From contig RDZP01000005.1 of the NCBI GenBank assembly GCA_004294005.1, forward strand, positions 1 through 54,797: DNA of 54,797 bases, in the 5' to 3' direction. The position numbers were made by a program, and so were the translations under genes. Below are positions 36,404-45,768 of the stretch, in pieces. The DNA comes from Cytophagia bacterium (lineage in GTDB: Bacteria > Bacteroidota > Bacteroidia > Cytophagales > Microscillaceae). The notes below the pieces were generated by a model, which was not told the origin of the DNA, ran no database searches, and worked only from the letters and a program-made list of their open reading frames with translations. Each line of letters begins with the position of its first letter. The stretch's first letter is position 1.

Positions 36404-37042
36404 ATGAAAAAAATTAAAATAGTACAATACTTTGTCATTGGTTTTATTGTGTTGTTATTGTTTGTTATTTTTATCATTCGATTTGTTGGAGATGCAGGAT
36501 TTATCCACGAAAAATTGAAATATATCGAGGAGCGTGCTGATAATCAAGAAACAACTTTTTCAGACAAATTATTTCTACAAACTATTTATCAAAGTATGAT
36601 TATGGTAGGAAGTTGGAAATATCCACAGGCTTCTGAATTATTAAATCATTATTGTAAAGGTGGTAAAGATACTTTTTATTTTGACTCAAAACAACTTTTG
36701 GCGAATGAAGAAGTAAAAGAAGCGATTAAAAATGATAAGAATATTATCATTTTTAGACCTTTGGTTTTGGAGAAGGACAAAGGCAAAAATGTTCACGTTT
36801 GTAAACAATTTTATTTTGATTTTTATTATGCTTTTGATGTTTTGTCAATCAAAAAAACAAAAAAAAATAGTATTATTTTTTATGATAATTATTTTTTTCA
36901 GCCTTTACACGCCAAAAAATATACAAATTTTAAGATTGGAGCCATAGAATTTCAGTTAAATGATGGATTGATACACATTGCTTATCCAGATGCTTTGCCC
37001 TTTATTTCTTATAGTGAAAGTTTTTTGTTTAGCGGAGATTGA
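36404..37042 (+). CDS. Membrane-anchored protein of unknown function
   Basis: This 212-aa protein has one transmembrane helix near the N terminus (about 8-28) and no lipobox. The rest is soluble with alternating hydrophobic strands and no recognised motif. It lies between xerD and the adenylate cyclase on the same strand, with gaps of about 47 and 155 bp. No function can be assigned. Confidence 0.65.
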   Translation: MKKIKIVQYFVIGFIVLLLFVIFIIRFVGDAGFIHEKLKYIEERADNQETTFSDKLFLQTIYQSMIMVGSWKYPQASELLNHYCKGGKDTFYFDSKQLLANEEVKEAIKNDKNIIIFRPLVLEKDKGKNVHVCKQFYFDFYYAFDVLSIKKTKKNSIIFYDNYFFQPLHAKKYTNFKIGAIEFQLNDGLIHIAYPDALPFISYSESFLFSGD

Positions 37043-37197
37043 AATGGCATATTTTATGCAGAAAACTTTATTAAATCTTATTTTTTGTTTTTGTTTTTAA
37101 TAATTTTACCAAAAATAATGAAAAATTAAATTTTTTTTTGGTTCTTTATGTATTTATCAAAATTATTTATCACTCATTTATTGACTACCAAACTATT

Positions 37198-39336
37198 ATG
37201 CGTTTTATACAAAACTTAAAACTTATTCATAAATTAGGATTTAGTTTCGGACTTATCATTGTTATACTTCTATCTGTAAATATTTATTCGAATATTCGCT
37301 TGTCTTATTTGCAAAGTTCTAACGAAAATATTGCCAATATTCACTTTCCTGCGATTATTGATCTTTCAGACCTCAAATATCTTTTATCAGACCTGCGTTC
37401 TTCTCAAATAAATCATGTGAGTACAAGTGATACACTCAAAATGCAATTAGAAGAAGATGAAATGAAAGAAATTATACAAGAAATTTTGAAAAATAAGAAA
37501 GAATATTACCATTTTTTAAAAAAAAATTATCAAAGAAACGAAAAGGTAAATAAAATATATCAAGATTTTGATAAATTTTGGAGCGAATACCAAAAAATGA
37601 GTATGGAATTTCTAAAATATTCACGCGCTAATCATAATGAAAAAGCATTATATTTTTTGGAAAGTGAGCCAAAACAAATTTTTGATGCAATGCTTGGGAT
37701 CTTGGATATGTTAATGGATTTGAACAAAGAAAACTTTAGTAATGAATTAAATTTTATTCAAAATATTTATCGTACTAATGTATTTATTAATATACTTTTA
37801 CTGCTTTTTCCGATTACAATTGCTGTTCCTTTGGTTTGGTTTTTGGTAAATCTTATTCTAAAACCTATCAAAAATTTAGAAAAGGCAACTAAACAAGTTA
37901 TTGATGGAAATTTAGAAGTCCAGATTCATAAAGATAATGTGAGTAATGATGAAATTGGAAGTCTTGCACTTATGTTCCAAAAAATGACACAAAATCTAAA
38001 ATATAACCAACAAGAATTACAAAAAAGAGAACGCATACGCAACGGCAGGGCTGACCTTGCCCAAATAATCAACGAAAGTATAGATGCACAACTTAATATG
38101 GATAATTTTACACAAGAAATTATTATGTTTTTTATTATTTATACTAAGGCTAAAATTGGAAGTATTTATTTACTTGATACTCAAAAAACATGTTTAGATT
38201 TTGCAGCAGGTTACGCTATTACCAATAAAATACCTATAATTAGTGTAGGTGAAGGACTTTTAGGACAAAAAGCAAAAGAAATTTTAGAAAAGGCTAATAA
38301 AAAACAAAAAAACCACGTTGAAGTAATTTCTGACTTATCTAATAATTATTTTGAAATATCATCTTCACTCGGTAAAACCCACGCAAGTAATCTAATCATG
38401 GCTCCCTTTCTATTTGAAGGTGAACTTATAGGTATTATGGAAATAGGTGAAGTTCCAAAAGAAGAATTACAAAATATACTTGATTTTATAGATGTTGCAG
38501 TATTAAATTTGGGCATAGGCTTTCATAGCCAAAAAAACGCAATAAAAGTACGAGAGCTTTTGGCTGATACTCAAAAACAAGCAAAACTTTTGGAAGAACA
38601 ATCTACTATTTTAGAAGAACAATACCAAGATATTGCCCAACAAAAGGAAGAAATAGAAACTAATAGAGATACTATTATAGAAGAACAACGTAAATCCGAT
38701 GAATTATTGCTCAATATTTTACCTTTTTCTATTGCAAAACAACTTAAAGATACAGGAGAAGCAATACCTCAATATTATAAAAAAGCAAGTGTTTTGTTTA
38801 CAGATTTTAAGGGATTTACACGTATGGCATCGCAACTTTCACCTACAGAAATTATTGAGGAATTAAACTATTGTTTCTTGGGTTTTGATGAAATTATTGA
38901 AAAGTATGGTTTAGAAAAAATTAAAACAATTGGTGATTCTTATATGTGTGCAGGTGGATTACCTATCGCTAACGATACAAACCCTATAGATACAATTTAT
39001 GCAGCCCTTGAAATAAAGGCTTTTATGGATAAATGGCAAATTACTCGTAAAGAACAAAATAAAGAAACTTGGCACCTACGTATAGGCATACACACAGGAG
39101 AACTGGTAGCAGGAGTTGTAGGCAAAAAGAAATTTGCTTATGATATTTGGGGAGATGCAGTCAATATTGCAAGCAGAATGGAAAGCAACGGAGAAGCAGA
39201 CAAAATTAATATCTCATCGACAACTTATCAGCTTATAAAAGATAATTTTTTATGTGAATTTAGAGGTGATTTACCCGTTAAAAACGTGGGAAATGTAGGA
39301 ATGTATTTTGTAAATGGCATCAAACCCTCAATCTAA
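37198..39336 (+). CDS. HAMP-GAF adenylate cyclase
   Basis: This 712-aa membrane sensor has TM1 at about 14-34 and an extracytoplasmic helical sensor domain (about 35-195). TM2 (about 196-217) and HAMP (about 218-270) follow, then a GAF domain (about 285-445), a coiled coil (about 450-500) and a class III cyclase domain (about 525-705). Active-site residues are D536 and D580 (metal), K576 and D649 (adenine selection) and N656 and R660 (transition state), so it should make cAMP. The frame starts further upstream at a TTG, but the ATG at 37198 gives the natural membrane-anchor start. Confidence 0.92.
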   Translation: MRFIQNLKLIHKLGFSFGLIIVILLSVNIYSNIRLSYLQSSNENIANIHFPAIIDLSDLKYLLSDLRSSQINHVSTSDTLKMQLEEDEMKEIIQEILKNKKEYYHFLKKNYQRNEKVNKIYQDFDKFWSEYQKMSMEFLKYSRANHNEKALYFLESEPKQIFDAMLGILDMLMDLNKENFSNELNFIQNIYRTNVFINILLLLFPITIAVPLVWFLVNLILKPIKNLEKATKQVIDGNLEVQIHKDNVSNDEIGSLALMFQKMTQNLKYNQQELQKRERIRNGRADLAQIINESIDAQLNMDNFTQEIIMFFIIYTKAKIGSIYLLDTQKTCLDFAAGYAITNKIPIISVGEGLLGQKAKEILEKANKKQKNHVEVISDLSNNYFEISSSLGKTHASNLIMAPFLFEGELIGIMEIGEVPKEELQNILDFIDVAVLNLGIGFHSQKNAIKVRELLADTQKQAKLLEEQSTILEEQYQDIAQQKEEIETNRDTIIEEQRKSDELLLNILPFSIAKQLKDTGEAIPQYYKKASVLFTDFKGFTRMASQLSPTEIIEELNYCFLGFDEIIEKYGLEKIKTIGDSYMCAGGLPIANDTNPIDTIYAALEIKAFMDKWQITRKEQNKETWHLRIGIHTGELVAGVVGKKKFAYDIWGDAVNIASRMESNGEADKINISSTTYQLIKDNFLCEFRGDLPVKNVGNVGMYFVNGIKPSI

Positions 39337-39512
39337 TAAAAGTCATAGCCAACTATAAATTACCTAATAATAATATTCCAAAAAAACAATCAATTTACAC
39401 TTACCAATCTATCTTTTTATATTTTTTAGAAAAAAATAAATAATTCTTGTAATATTTTTATAGGAAATAAGTATCTTAATTAAATTTTCAAACAAAACCC
39501 AACTATCTTATT

Positions 39513-40073
39513 TTGCAACTTTCAGACGAACAAATAATGCTAAAGGTTTGTCAAGGACAAATCGAACAATTAGGACTTCTTTTTGAGAGGTATCACATTC
39601 GTTTGTATAACTTTTATTTACGAACAACTTTTGATGAAGATTTGAGTAATGATTTGACGCAACAAGTTTTTGAGCGTATTATCAAATACAAACATTCTTA
39701 TAAAGAAAATTCGGCTTTTAAGGCTTGGTTTTATCAGATTGCACGCAATGTTCAATATGACCATTTCAAAAAACAAAAATTAAATATTGACTCTTTGGAC
39801 AAAGTTCATAGTGAAAAAAATATTAAATTTGCTGATAACAATGAATATGAAAATGCAGAAAAAGAAGAAAAATTAAAAGTTTTGTATGCTGCTTTAGAAA
39901 AATTACCTCACGACAAAAGAGAAATTTTAGTTTTGAGTCAATTAGAAGAAATGGAATACAAAGACTTGGCGAAATTATTTAATATTACTGAAAATTTGGT
40001 GCGTGTCCGAATACATCGTGCATTGCAATCATTGAAAGAAGTAGTACAAAAGTATAATTTGAATAATTTATAA
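39513..40073 (+). CDS. ECF-type RNA polymerase sigma factor
   Basis: This protein of up to 186 aa has region 2 (LFERYHIRLYNFYLR...QQVFERIIKY...FKAWFYQIARN) and region 4 (EKLPHDKREILVLSQLEEMEYKDLA, then NITENLVRVRIHRAL). The frame opens with TTG at 39513 (MQLSDEQIML) or ATG at 39537 (MLKVCQG). The longer form includes the SDEQIML that family members usually carry before region 2, so I prefer TTG, with some doubt. It is followed by an anti-sigma-like protein and an adhesin-like secreted protein, a common Bacteroidota operon. Confidence 0.85.
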   Translation: MQLSDEQIMLKVCQGQIEQLGLLFERYHIRLYNFYLRTTFDEDLSNDLTQQVFERIIKYKHSYKENSAFKAWFYQIARNVQYDHFKKQKLNIDSLDKVHSEKNIKFADNNEYENAEKEEKLKVLYAALEKLPHDKREILVLSQLEEMEYKDLAKLFNITENLVRVRIHRALQSLKEVVQKYNLNNL

Positions 40074-40148
40074 AAAAATCAAAAATTAAAAAAAAGATTT
40101 TTTAATACTTAGAAAAACCACATTCCTACATAAAAATAAACGACTAAT

Positions 40149-41120
40149 ATGCGTTACGAAGAAATAGAGCCTTATTTGATAGATTTTTTGAAAGGTAAAA
40201 CCGATGAAGCAACTGAATACAGAATAAAAGCTTACCTGCAAAAATTCCCTGAATTTCAAAGTGAATTAGATGAATTAAAATCTACTATTTATTTTGTTAA
40301 AAAAACTCCATTGGCTGATGCAAAACCTCATCTAAAAATGGACTTTTATGCTATGTTAAGCGATGCCCAAAAAAATCAAAAATCAAAGAAAAATTGGCTA
40401 ATTTGGTTAGAAAATCTACAACAATGGTGGACAATGAGTAGGTTCAAAACAACTGTTGCTTTTGGAGTGAGTTTGACTGCACTGACTTTGTGGTTTGCTA
40501 TCAATAATCAAACTGAAAAACAAAAAGAAAGAATAGTAACAACCCAAAAAACTCAAAAGATAATACAAATAGATACATCAAAAGAAAAAAATGATGCATC
40601 TATTATCAATCAAAAAAATGTAGATGTGTATGCAAAAAATCAAAAAAATGATGATAAAGCAACTGAAATAGTAGAAAGTAAACATAATAATAATGATTCT
40701 TTTGGTAAAAGTATGGAAATAGAATCATCATCTTTGCCTATTAAAGCAGAAATAAAAGCATATTCAAGGGCGATTAACAAAGAAAATGACAGTCCGTTGA
40801 ATACTGAAAAAATTGTGAAAATTTATCAAAAAAAGGTTAATTTGCAAGATTATTTGGCATATATCAAAAATAATTCAAATGTTCACGAACAATTAGCAGC
40901 CTTATCAGAATTAGAAAAATATGGGCAAGATGAAGATGTGCGTAAACAAGTATTGGCGCAACTACCTTACATCAAAAATACACATTCACAATTAGTAACG
41001 CTTGATTGGATTGTCAAAAATCATATTTTGGAAGGAGCGTTGTCTTTAAATCAATTATTAGAACAAGATTTACACCCCATTGTAAGAGATAGTATAGAAG
41101 ATGCTTTGGAAAGTATGTAA
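40149..41120 (+). CDS. Anti-sigma-like membrane protein with HEAT-like tail
   Basis: This 323-aa protein has an N-terminal cytoplasmic anti-sigma-like region (about 1-90, opening MRYEEIEPYLIDFLKGK) and one transmembrane helix (about 98-116). A Lys/Asn/Ser-rich linker (about 120-220) leads to a C-terminal helical region (about 238-320) with HEAT-like repeats (HEQLAALSELEKYGQDEDVR). The HEAT part would face the periplasm and sense a signal. It lies between the ECF sigma gene and the DUF4097-like gene. Confidence 0.8.
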   Translation: MRYEEIEPYLIDFLKGKTDEATEYRIKAYLQKFPEFQSELDELKSTIYFVKKTPLADAKPHLKMDFYAMLSDAQKNQKSKKNWLIWLENLQQWWTMSRFKTTVAFGVSLTALTLWFAINNQTEKQKERIVTTQKTQKIIQIDTSKEKNDASIINQKNVDVYAKNQKNDDKATEIVESKHNNNDSFGKSMEIESSSLPIKAEIKAYSRAINKENDSPLNTEKIVKIYQKKVNLQDYLAYIKNNSNVHEQLAALSELEKYGQDEDVRKQVLAQLPYIKNTHSQLVTLDWIVKNHILEGALSLNQLLEQDLHPIVRDSIEDALESM

Positions 41121-41155
41121 TTTTTAACCTCAATTTAATAAAAAAACAAAAACAA

Positions 41156-41881
41156 ATGATAATCAAGTTTTTAAAAATTTATTTTACTCTTTTCATTTTT
41201 CTTTTTTCTTATTCGAATGCTCAGAATACATCTACTTTGGTTGTTGAAGGGTATAGAGGAAACTTGAAAATAGAGGGTTACGCAGGTGATACGATTGCTG
41301 TGAGTGTTAATCCGAAAGATACACCTTTTGCAATAGATAAGCAAGATAAAATAAGTTATTTTAGGAGTGCATCTGTTCAAATGTCTGAATATCATATTTT
41401 GGTTCCTTACCAAACTTATCTTAAAATTAGGTGGACTGATGAGGGAAATATCGACATCAAAAAAATAAAATCAGGCATAGAATTGCAATCTCGAAAAGGA
41501 AAAATTACCTTGACAGAAATAAAAGGTTGGGCTTTTGTGCAAAATGATGACGGAGATATTGAAGCAGATTTTGCGGAAGTTACGCCTCAAAAACCTATTT
41601 CTTTTACAAATATTACAGGTAATATTACTTTGAATATCCCCGAAAAAACAAATGCTTTTTTGCAAATGCAAAACCAGGAAAATGTAGTTGAGAATGATTT
41701 TGAAACAAATATAAATGCTAAAAATGAATCAGCAGGCAGCATGACAAATAATGGTAATGCTGATGTAAGAACAAAAAAATATCAATTACCAAAATTAAAA
41801 GAAAAAGAAATGGGTTCGAGTGAAAATATTTTTAAAATCAATTCACGAAAAGGAAAAATCAAAATCAAAAAACGATTTTAA
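41156..41881 (+). CDS. Secreted DUF4097/adhesin-like beta-helix protein
   Basis: This 241-aa protein has a signal peptide (1-22, ending SNAQ) and short alternating strands such as GNLKIEGYAGDTIAVSV and GKITLTEIKGWAFVQNDDGDIEADF. It resembles the DUF4097-like putative adhesins that often follow ECF sigma/anti-sigma pairs. The C-terminal 60 residues are basic, low complexity and end in KINSRKGKIKIKKRF. Function unknown. Confidence 0.75.
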   Translation: MIIKFLKIYFTLFIFLFSYSNAQNTSTLVVEGYRGNLKIEGYAGDTIAVSVNPKDTPFAIDKQDKISYFRSASVQMSEYHILVPYQTYLKIRWTDEGNIDIKKIKSGIELQSRKGKITLTEIKGWAFVQNDDGDIEADFAEVTPQKPISFTNITGNITLNIPEKTNAFLQMQNQENVVENDFETNINAKNESAGSMTNNGNADVRTKKYQLPKLKEKEMGSSENIFKINSRKGKIKIKKRF

Positions 41882-41886
41882 AATAA

Positions 41887-41928
41887 AAAATGACTCGTTC
41901 AATCATCTGTATTTGAACGAGTTATTTT
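41887..41928 (+). terminator. Terminator after the sigma operon
   Basis: A 16-bp stem with one mismatch (AAAATGACTCGTTCAA at 41887-41902, complement at 41913-41928) and a 10-nt loop lies between convergent genes. It can serve both. Confidence 0.8.
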
Positions 41929-41957
41929 GTTAAAAATATAAATATCTAAACAAGGTT

Positions 41958-42821
41958 TTAGACATAACTCAAAACAGTTTTTATCATATCTTGAACAATC
42001 TTATTTGGATTTTCTGCAAAAATGCCTGTATATCTGTTGGCTAAAAGTGCATTAACAGAAATAATTTGATGCCCAAACAAACGTGCAAACGCATAATAAC
42101 CCGCTGTTTCCATCTCCAAATTATGAAACTTAAAACCTTGAAAATCAAAGTCATAATATTTTTGTTTTAGATTGTCAAAACTATTTTTAAGTCGCAAATT
42201 TCTACCTTGTGGTGCATAAAATCCTGGACAAGTAATTGTATTTCCTTTGATAAAATTTGTTTTTTGATGCCATTCGTTCAGCCAATTTTGGTCTGCTTGC
42301 GTACAAGAAGGTATAAATCCTAATGAAAGAAAAGTAAAAAGACGAAGTGCTATTTTTTTCTCCGTATCTGTTTGATTTTGTTGATAAAAATACATCAAAT
42401 TATCCAAACCCACCGCAAAATCAGAAATTAAAATCGTCCCAACTTCTATTTCTGGTCTTAAACTTCCTGATGTTCCTAATCGAATCATTTTCAAAGAAGT
42501 AAGGTTTTTTTTGATAGTTCTTGTTTCAAGGTCAATATTGACCAATGCGTCCAATTCAGTCAAAAGAATCTCTACATTGTCTGTACCTATTCCCGAAGAG
42601 ACAACAGACAGACGCTTTTTTCCTATATAACCTGTATGTGTAACAAATTCTCTATGTTGAATTTTGTGTTCTATCGAGTCAAAATGCTGTGAAACTTCTG
42701 CTACTCTGTCTTGGTCACCAACCAAAAAAATGGTATCAGCAATGTGTTCAGGGCGTAAATGCAAATGATAAACACTTTTATCATCATTCAAAATAAGTTC
42801 TGTGTTAGGAAATGAATTCAT
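41958..42821 (-). CDS. Nucleoside phosphorylase (uridine phosphorylase-like)
   Basis: This 287-aa enzyme has the phosphorylase superfamily stretches IFLVGDQDRVAEV, SSGIGTDNVEILLTEL, MIRLGTSGSLRPEIEVG and FHNLEMETAGYYAFARLFG. The NLEMETAGY block binds the ribose. It cleaves a nucleoside with phosphate to base and ribose-1-phosphate; which base cannot be told from the motifs. It converges on the sigma operon and is divergent from the peroxiredoxin gene. Confidence 0.9.
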   Translation of the reverse strand: MNSFPNTELILNDDKSVYHLHLRPEHIADTIFLVGDQDRVAEVSQHFDSIEHKIQHREFVTHTGYIGKKRLSVVSSGIGTDNVEILLTELDALVNIDLETRTIKKNLTSLKMIRLGTSGSLRPEIEVGTILISDFAVGLDNLMYFYQQNQTDTEKKIALRLFTFLSLGFIPSCTQADQNWLNEWHQKTNFIKGNTITCPGFYAPQGRNLRLKNSFDNLKQKYYDFDFQGFKFHNLEMETAGYYAFARLFGHQIISVNALLANRYTGIFAENPNKIVQDMIKTVLSYV

Positions 42822-42919
42822 TATGGTAAAGAAAAATTAAAAAATACTTTTTATTATAAACATAATTCACTTAAAAAATGTTACTCTATCAGTTAAAATA
42901 TTAAAATAACAATATAATT

Positions 42920-43489
42920 ATGAGTTTAGTTCTTAAAAAAGCACCTGCTTTTCAAGCCCCAGCCGTTATTGGCAATGAAGTTGAACAAAGTTTTTCTTTG
43001 GAAAAATTTGAAGGAAAATATGTAGTTTTATTTTTCTATCCAAAAGATTTTTCAGGCGTATGTCCAACAGAATTTTGGGCATTTCAAGAAAGATTAGCAG
43101 ATTTTGAAAGTAGAAACGCAGTTGTAATTGGTTGTTCAGGTGATAGTGATGAGTGCCACAAAGCTTGGTTAAAAACGCCACGCGACCAGAACGGTATCGA
43201 AGGCATCACTTTTCCTTTGATTGCTGATTTACCAAAAACGATTGCTACTAATTATGGCGTTTTGGGTGGTGATTATGGCTATGATGACGATGGAAGATTA
43301 GCTTTCGAAGGTTCACCTATTGCTTTGAGAGGCACATTTATCATCAATCCAAAGGGTATAGTAATGCACGAATCTATCAATTTTTTTACAATAGCAAGAG
43401 ATATTGATGCAATTTTGAGAGAGTTAGATGCTATTCAATTATTTGAAATAGAAGGACAACTTTGTTTGGCTAATTGGAAAAAGAGTTAA
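42920..43489 (+). CDS. Peroxiredoxin (AhpC/TSA family)
   Basis: This 189-aa peroxidase reduces hydrogen peroxide and organic peroxides. The active site is P41, T45-like position S45 and C48 in YPKDFSGVCPTE, and R137. Possible resolving cysteines are C72, C79 and C182. Length and the typical-2-Cys layout fit the Prx1/AhpC class. It is probably monocistronic; a 128-bp palindrome follows. Confidence 0.93.
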   Translation: MSLVLKKAPAFQAPAVIGNEVEQSFSLEKFEGKYVVLFFYPKDFSGVCPTEFWAFQERLADFESRNAVVIGCSGDSDECHKAWLKTPRDQNGIEGITFPLIADLPKTIATNYGVLGGDYGYDDDGRLAFEGSPIALRGTFIINPKGIVMHESINFFTIARDIDAILRELDAIQLFEIEGQLCLANWKKS

Positions 43490-43498
43490 TATTTTAGA

Positions 43499-43626
43499 CT
43501 CTATATAATTTTGCTTGATAGTATATTTTTTAACGTGTTTTAGAAATAAAAGCAGTTTTTGGGTAAATACTTGTTTCAGTTTGCTCAATCAATATTTTTC
43601 AATTTTTGAAGTAAAATTATATAGAG
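43499..43626. repeat. 128-bp element with 18-bp inverted ends
   Basis: CTCTATATAATTTTGCTT (43499-43516) and its complement with one mismatch (43609-43626) enclose 92 bp without a gene. The layout matches that of the element at 8515-8637, but the sequences differ. It may double as a terminator between the peroxiredoxin and the convergent glycosylase gene. Confidence 0.6.
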
Positions 43627-43680
43627 CCTTTATTTTTTTGTTAAAGACACTTGTCAAAATTTTTGAATAAATTTATAACT

Positions 43681-44304
43681 TTATGGATTTGAGTCTTTTA
43701 TTGCCCACAAATACAAACAAGCAAATGTTCGATAAGGCTGCCAATTCTTTGCAATTTCTTCTACTTTATTGAGCATAACTTTTCCTTTTTTTTCTTCAAT
43801 CTCATATAAATTCACAATAGCGTTTTGGATAGCAAGGTCTAAAAGTGGAAAAATATCAGGTCTTTTAAAATCAAAAATAAGCAACATTTGTACCGTCCAA
43901 ACACCAATTCCTTTGATTTGAGAAAGATATTTGATAATGGCATCATCAGACATTGTGTTGATATAGTCAAAACTAAGATTATTTTGAGTAGCAAATTGAG
44001 CCAAATTTTTTAGATAACTAATCTTTTGTCGTGAAACGCCAATGCTTTTATAAGTTTCATCATTTATATTGACTATTTTTTCGGTAGTAATATCGTTTTC
44101 AAACAAATCTAAAAAACGTTGATGGATCGCCGCCGCAGATTGCACAGATAATTGTTGATAAATAATTGCTCTTATCAAAGAAGTAAAAATATTTTTATCT
44201 GAATACCAAGTATTTTTTTCATCAATCTCGATATTAAGATGTAGAATTTGAGCAAGTATAGTATCTTTGCTCAAATGCTCAATAATTTCAGGTGTTACAT
44301 TCAT
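43681..44304 (-). CDS. DNA-3-methyladenine glycosylase, HhH-GPD (AlkA-like)
   Basis: This 207-aa DNA repair enzyme has the helix-hairpin-helix motif LSQIKGIGVWTVQMLLIF (about 127-144) and the catalytic aspartate D156 in DIFPLLDLAIQ. It removes alkylated bases. Length is that of compact Bacteroidota members. Its ATG overlaps the TGA of the upstream HAD gene by 4 bp, so they are translationally coupled. Confidence 0.9.
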   Translation of the reverse strand: MNVTPEIIEHLSKDTILAQILHLNIEIDEKNTWYSDKNIFTSLIRAIIYQQLSVQSAAAIHQRFLDLFENDITTEKIVNINDETYKSIGVSRQKISYLKNLAQFATQNNLSFDYINTMSDDAIIKYLSQIKGIGVWTVQMLLIFDFKRPDIFPLLDLAIQNAIVNLYEIEEKKGKVMLNKVEEIAKNWQPYRTFACLYLWAIKDSNP

Positions 44305-44966
44305 AAATTATTATCAAAACTCCAATTATTTTCTATATCTTTTTTAAAAAATTGGATAATTTCCTTTTCTTTTGGGATAATTAAAATAGCATTGATACCA
44401 ATTGATTTTGCACTTTGAATGTTCTCAAAATTATCATCAAAAAAAAATGTTTCTTCTGCTTTTAAATCATTGTCTTTCAAAACTTGTTCATAAATTTTTG
44501 CATCAGGTTTTCTCATTCCCATTTCTTGTGAATAATACACTTTTTCGAAAAGCGTTTGCAAAGTTGTATATTGGTTTTGAGAATTTTTACGCAAAATATT
44601 TTCAACTTCAGGGATATGAATAGCATTTGTATTGCTCAATAAAAAAGTTCGATATTTTTTTTGTTGGTTCAATTCATCAATCAATGTCAATCTTTCGAGT
44701 GGAAAATCGCCTAAAATAGCATTCCAAACTTTGTCTAATTGTTCATCATTGTTATTGGTTTGTAAAAAATTTCTGAACATATTTCTAAACTCATCATTTG
44801 TTAGAAAACCTTTTTCAAAATCATTCAAAAATTCAGGTTTTTTGTCGCTAATTGCGTAGGCTTCTATAGATGCTTGTTCGCCAAGTTGTTGGAGTGCGTC
44901 TTTTGCTGCTTGTTCGTTTAGGTCTATAATTACGTGTCCTAAATCAAAAATTAAATTTCTTATCAT
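44301..44966 (-). CDS. HAD-superfamily hydrolase
   Basis: This 221-aa protein has HAD motif I in LIFDLGHVIID, motif II in FLLSNTNAIH, motif III in RKPDAKIYEQVL and motif IV in FFDDNFENIQSA. It is a phosphatase-like enzyme with a helical cap; the substrate is unknown. The start at 44966 (MIRNLIFDLG) is clear; the longer frame runs into the upstream lipoprotein gene. It shares a transcript with the AlkA-like gene. Confidence 0.87.
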   Translation of the reverse strand: MIRNLIFDLGHVIIDLNEQAAKDALQQLGEQASIEAYAISDKKPEFLNDFEKGFLTNDEFRNMFRNFLQTNNNDEQLDKVWNAILGDFPLERLTLIDELNQQKKYRTFLLSNTNAIHIPEVENILRKNSQNQYTTLQTLFEKVYYSQEMGMRKPDAKIYEQVLKDNDLKAEETFFFDDNFENIQSAKSIGINAILIIPKEKEIIQFFKKDIENNWSFDNNL

Positions 44967-44971
44967 TGTAT

Positions 44972-45412
44972 TTATTGTGGTAATGCGTTTACACTTTCGG
45001 GGAATTGCTGTACAAAATCTAATAAATCGATTCCGTTTTGATTGATTTTTTTGATGTATTTTTTTTGTTGAAATTGACAATAAAAATAATATTGTTTTTT
45101 ATTCTTAAAGATTTTACCTTCTAATAAGACTACATTCATATTTTTTCTTTGAAAAATGACTTTTCCTATTTTATCGAATGTTTTTAAATCAATGTTTTCT
45201 TGATTTTTGATAGATAAACTATTTACAAAATTACGTCTGTAATGTTTGTCTTTTAAAGTTACCTTGATGATTGTATCATTTTCTTTATTCTGATGATAAA
45301 AAATAAATTGTATGCCATCTAATCCTGCCACCTCCTGTCTCAAGTTAAAATGAGATTGACAAGAGGCAACAAAAAAAGAAAGTGAAAAAAATAAATAAAA
45401 GATACATTTCAT
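44972..45412 (-). CDS. Small lipoprotein of unknown function
   Basis: This 146-aa protein has a lipoprotein signal peptide with the lipobox VASC (about 15-18), so it should be anchored through its cysteine. The rest is beta-rich and basic with no known motif. It is followed 5 bp later by the HAD gene and is preceded directly by the PspC-type gene, so all probably form one transcript. Confidence 0.7.
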   Translation of the reverse strand: MKCIFYLFFSLSFFVASCQSHFNLRQEVAGLDGIQFIFYHQNKENDTIIKVTLKDKHYRRNFVNSLSIKNQENIDLKTFDKIGKVIFQRKNMNVVLLEGKIFKNKKQYYFYCQFQQKKYIKKINQNGIDLLDFVQQFPESVNALPQ

Positions 45413-45413
45413 T

Positions 45414-45635
45414 TTATCTGTCCCAAGAATAATAATTTCTTGACTTACGAAAATGTTTACGAATATTAAACCAAAAAGCCAACACTAAGTAAATTAAAAT
45501 CGGTGAGCCAAACGCAAGAAAGGAAGCATAAATAAAATAAAGGCGGATACTACTTGCAGATACACGCATCAACACGCCTAATCGTGTACATACACCAAAG
45601 GCTTGTTTTTCGAAAAAATTTTGTATTTTTTGCAT
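45414..45635 (-). CDS. PspC-domain membrane protein
   Basis: This 73-aa protein has the PspC signature FGVCTRLGVLMRVSASSIRL (about 14-33) and one hydrophobic segment (about 34-56). PspC proteins sit in the inner membrane and are linked to phage-shock-type envelope stress. The start at 45635 gives the natural N terminus; the longer frame runs through a promoter. A 2-bp gap links it to the following lipoprotein gene. Confidence 0.85.
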   Translation of the reverse strand: MQKIQNFFEKQAFGVCTRLGVLMRVSASSIRLYFIYASFLAFGSPILIYLVLAFWFNIRKHFRKSRNYYSWDR

Positions 45636-45664
45636 TTTTTTATTATTTAAAAAATATTTTAATG

Positions 45665-45672
45665 CAAAAGTA
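45665..45672 (-). promoter_or_regulatory. -7 element for the PspC operon
   Basis: On the minus strand this is TACTTTTG, a match to TAnnTTTG, 30 nt from the PspC start. Confidence 0.45.
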
Positions 45673-45768
45673 TATCTTTTTTTTAACTTTTTTTGTTTTT
45701 TACAAAAAAAAATATTAAAATTGCACTTCAAAATAAAATTTAGTTTAAAAAACAAATATTTAATTTCA

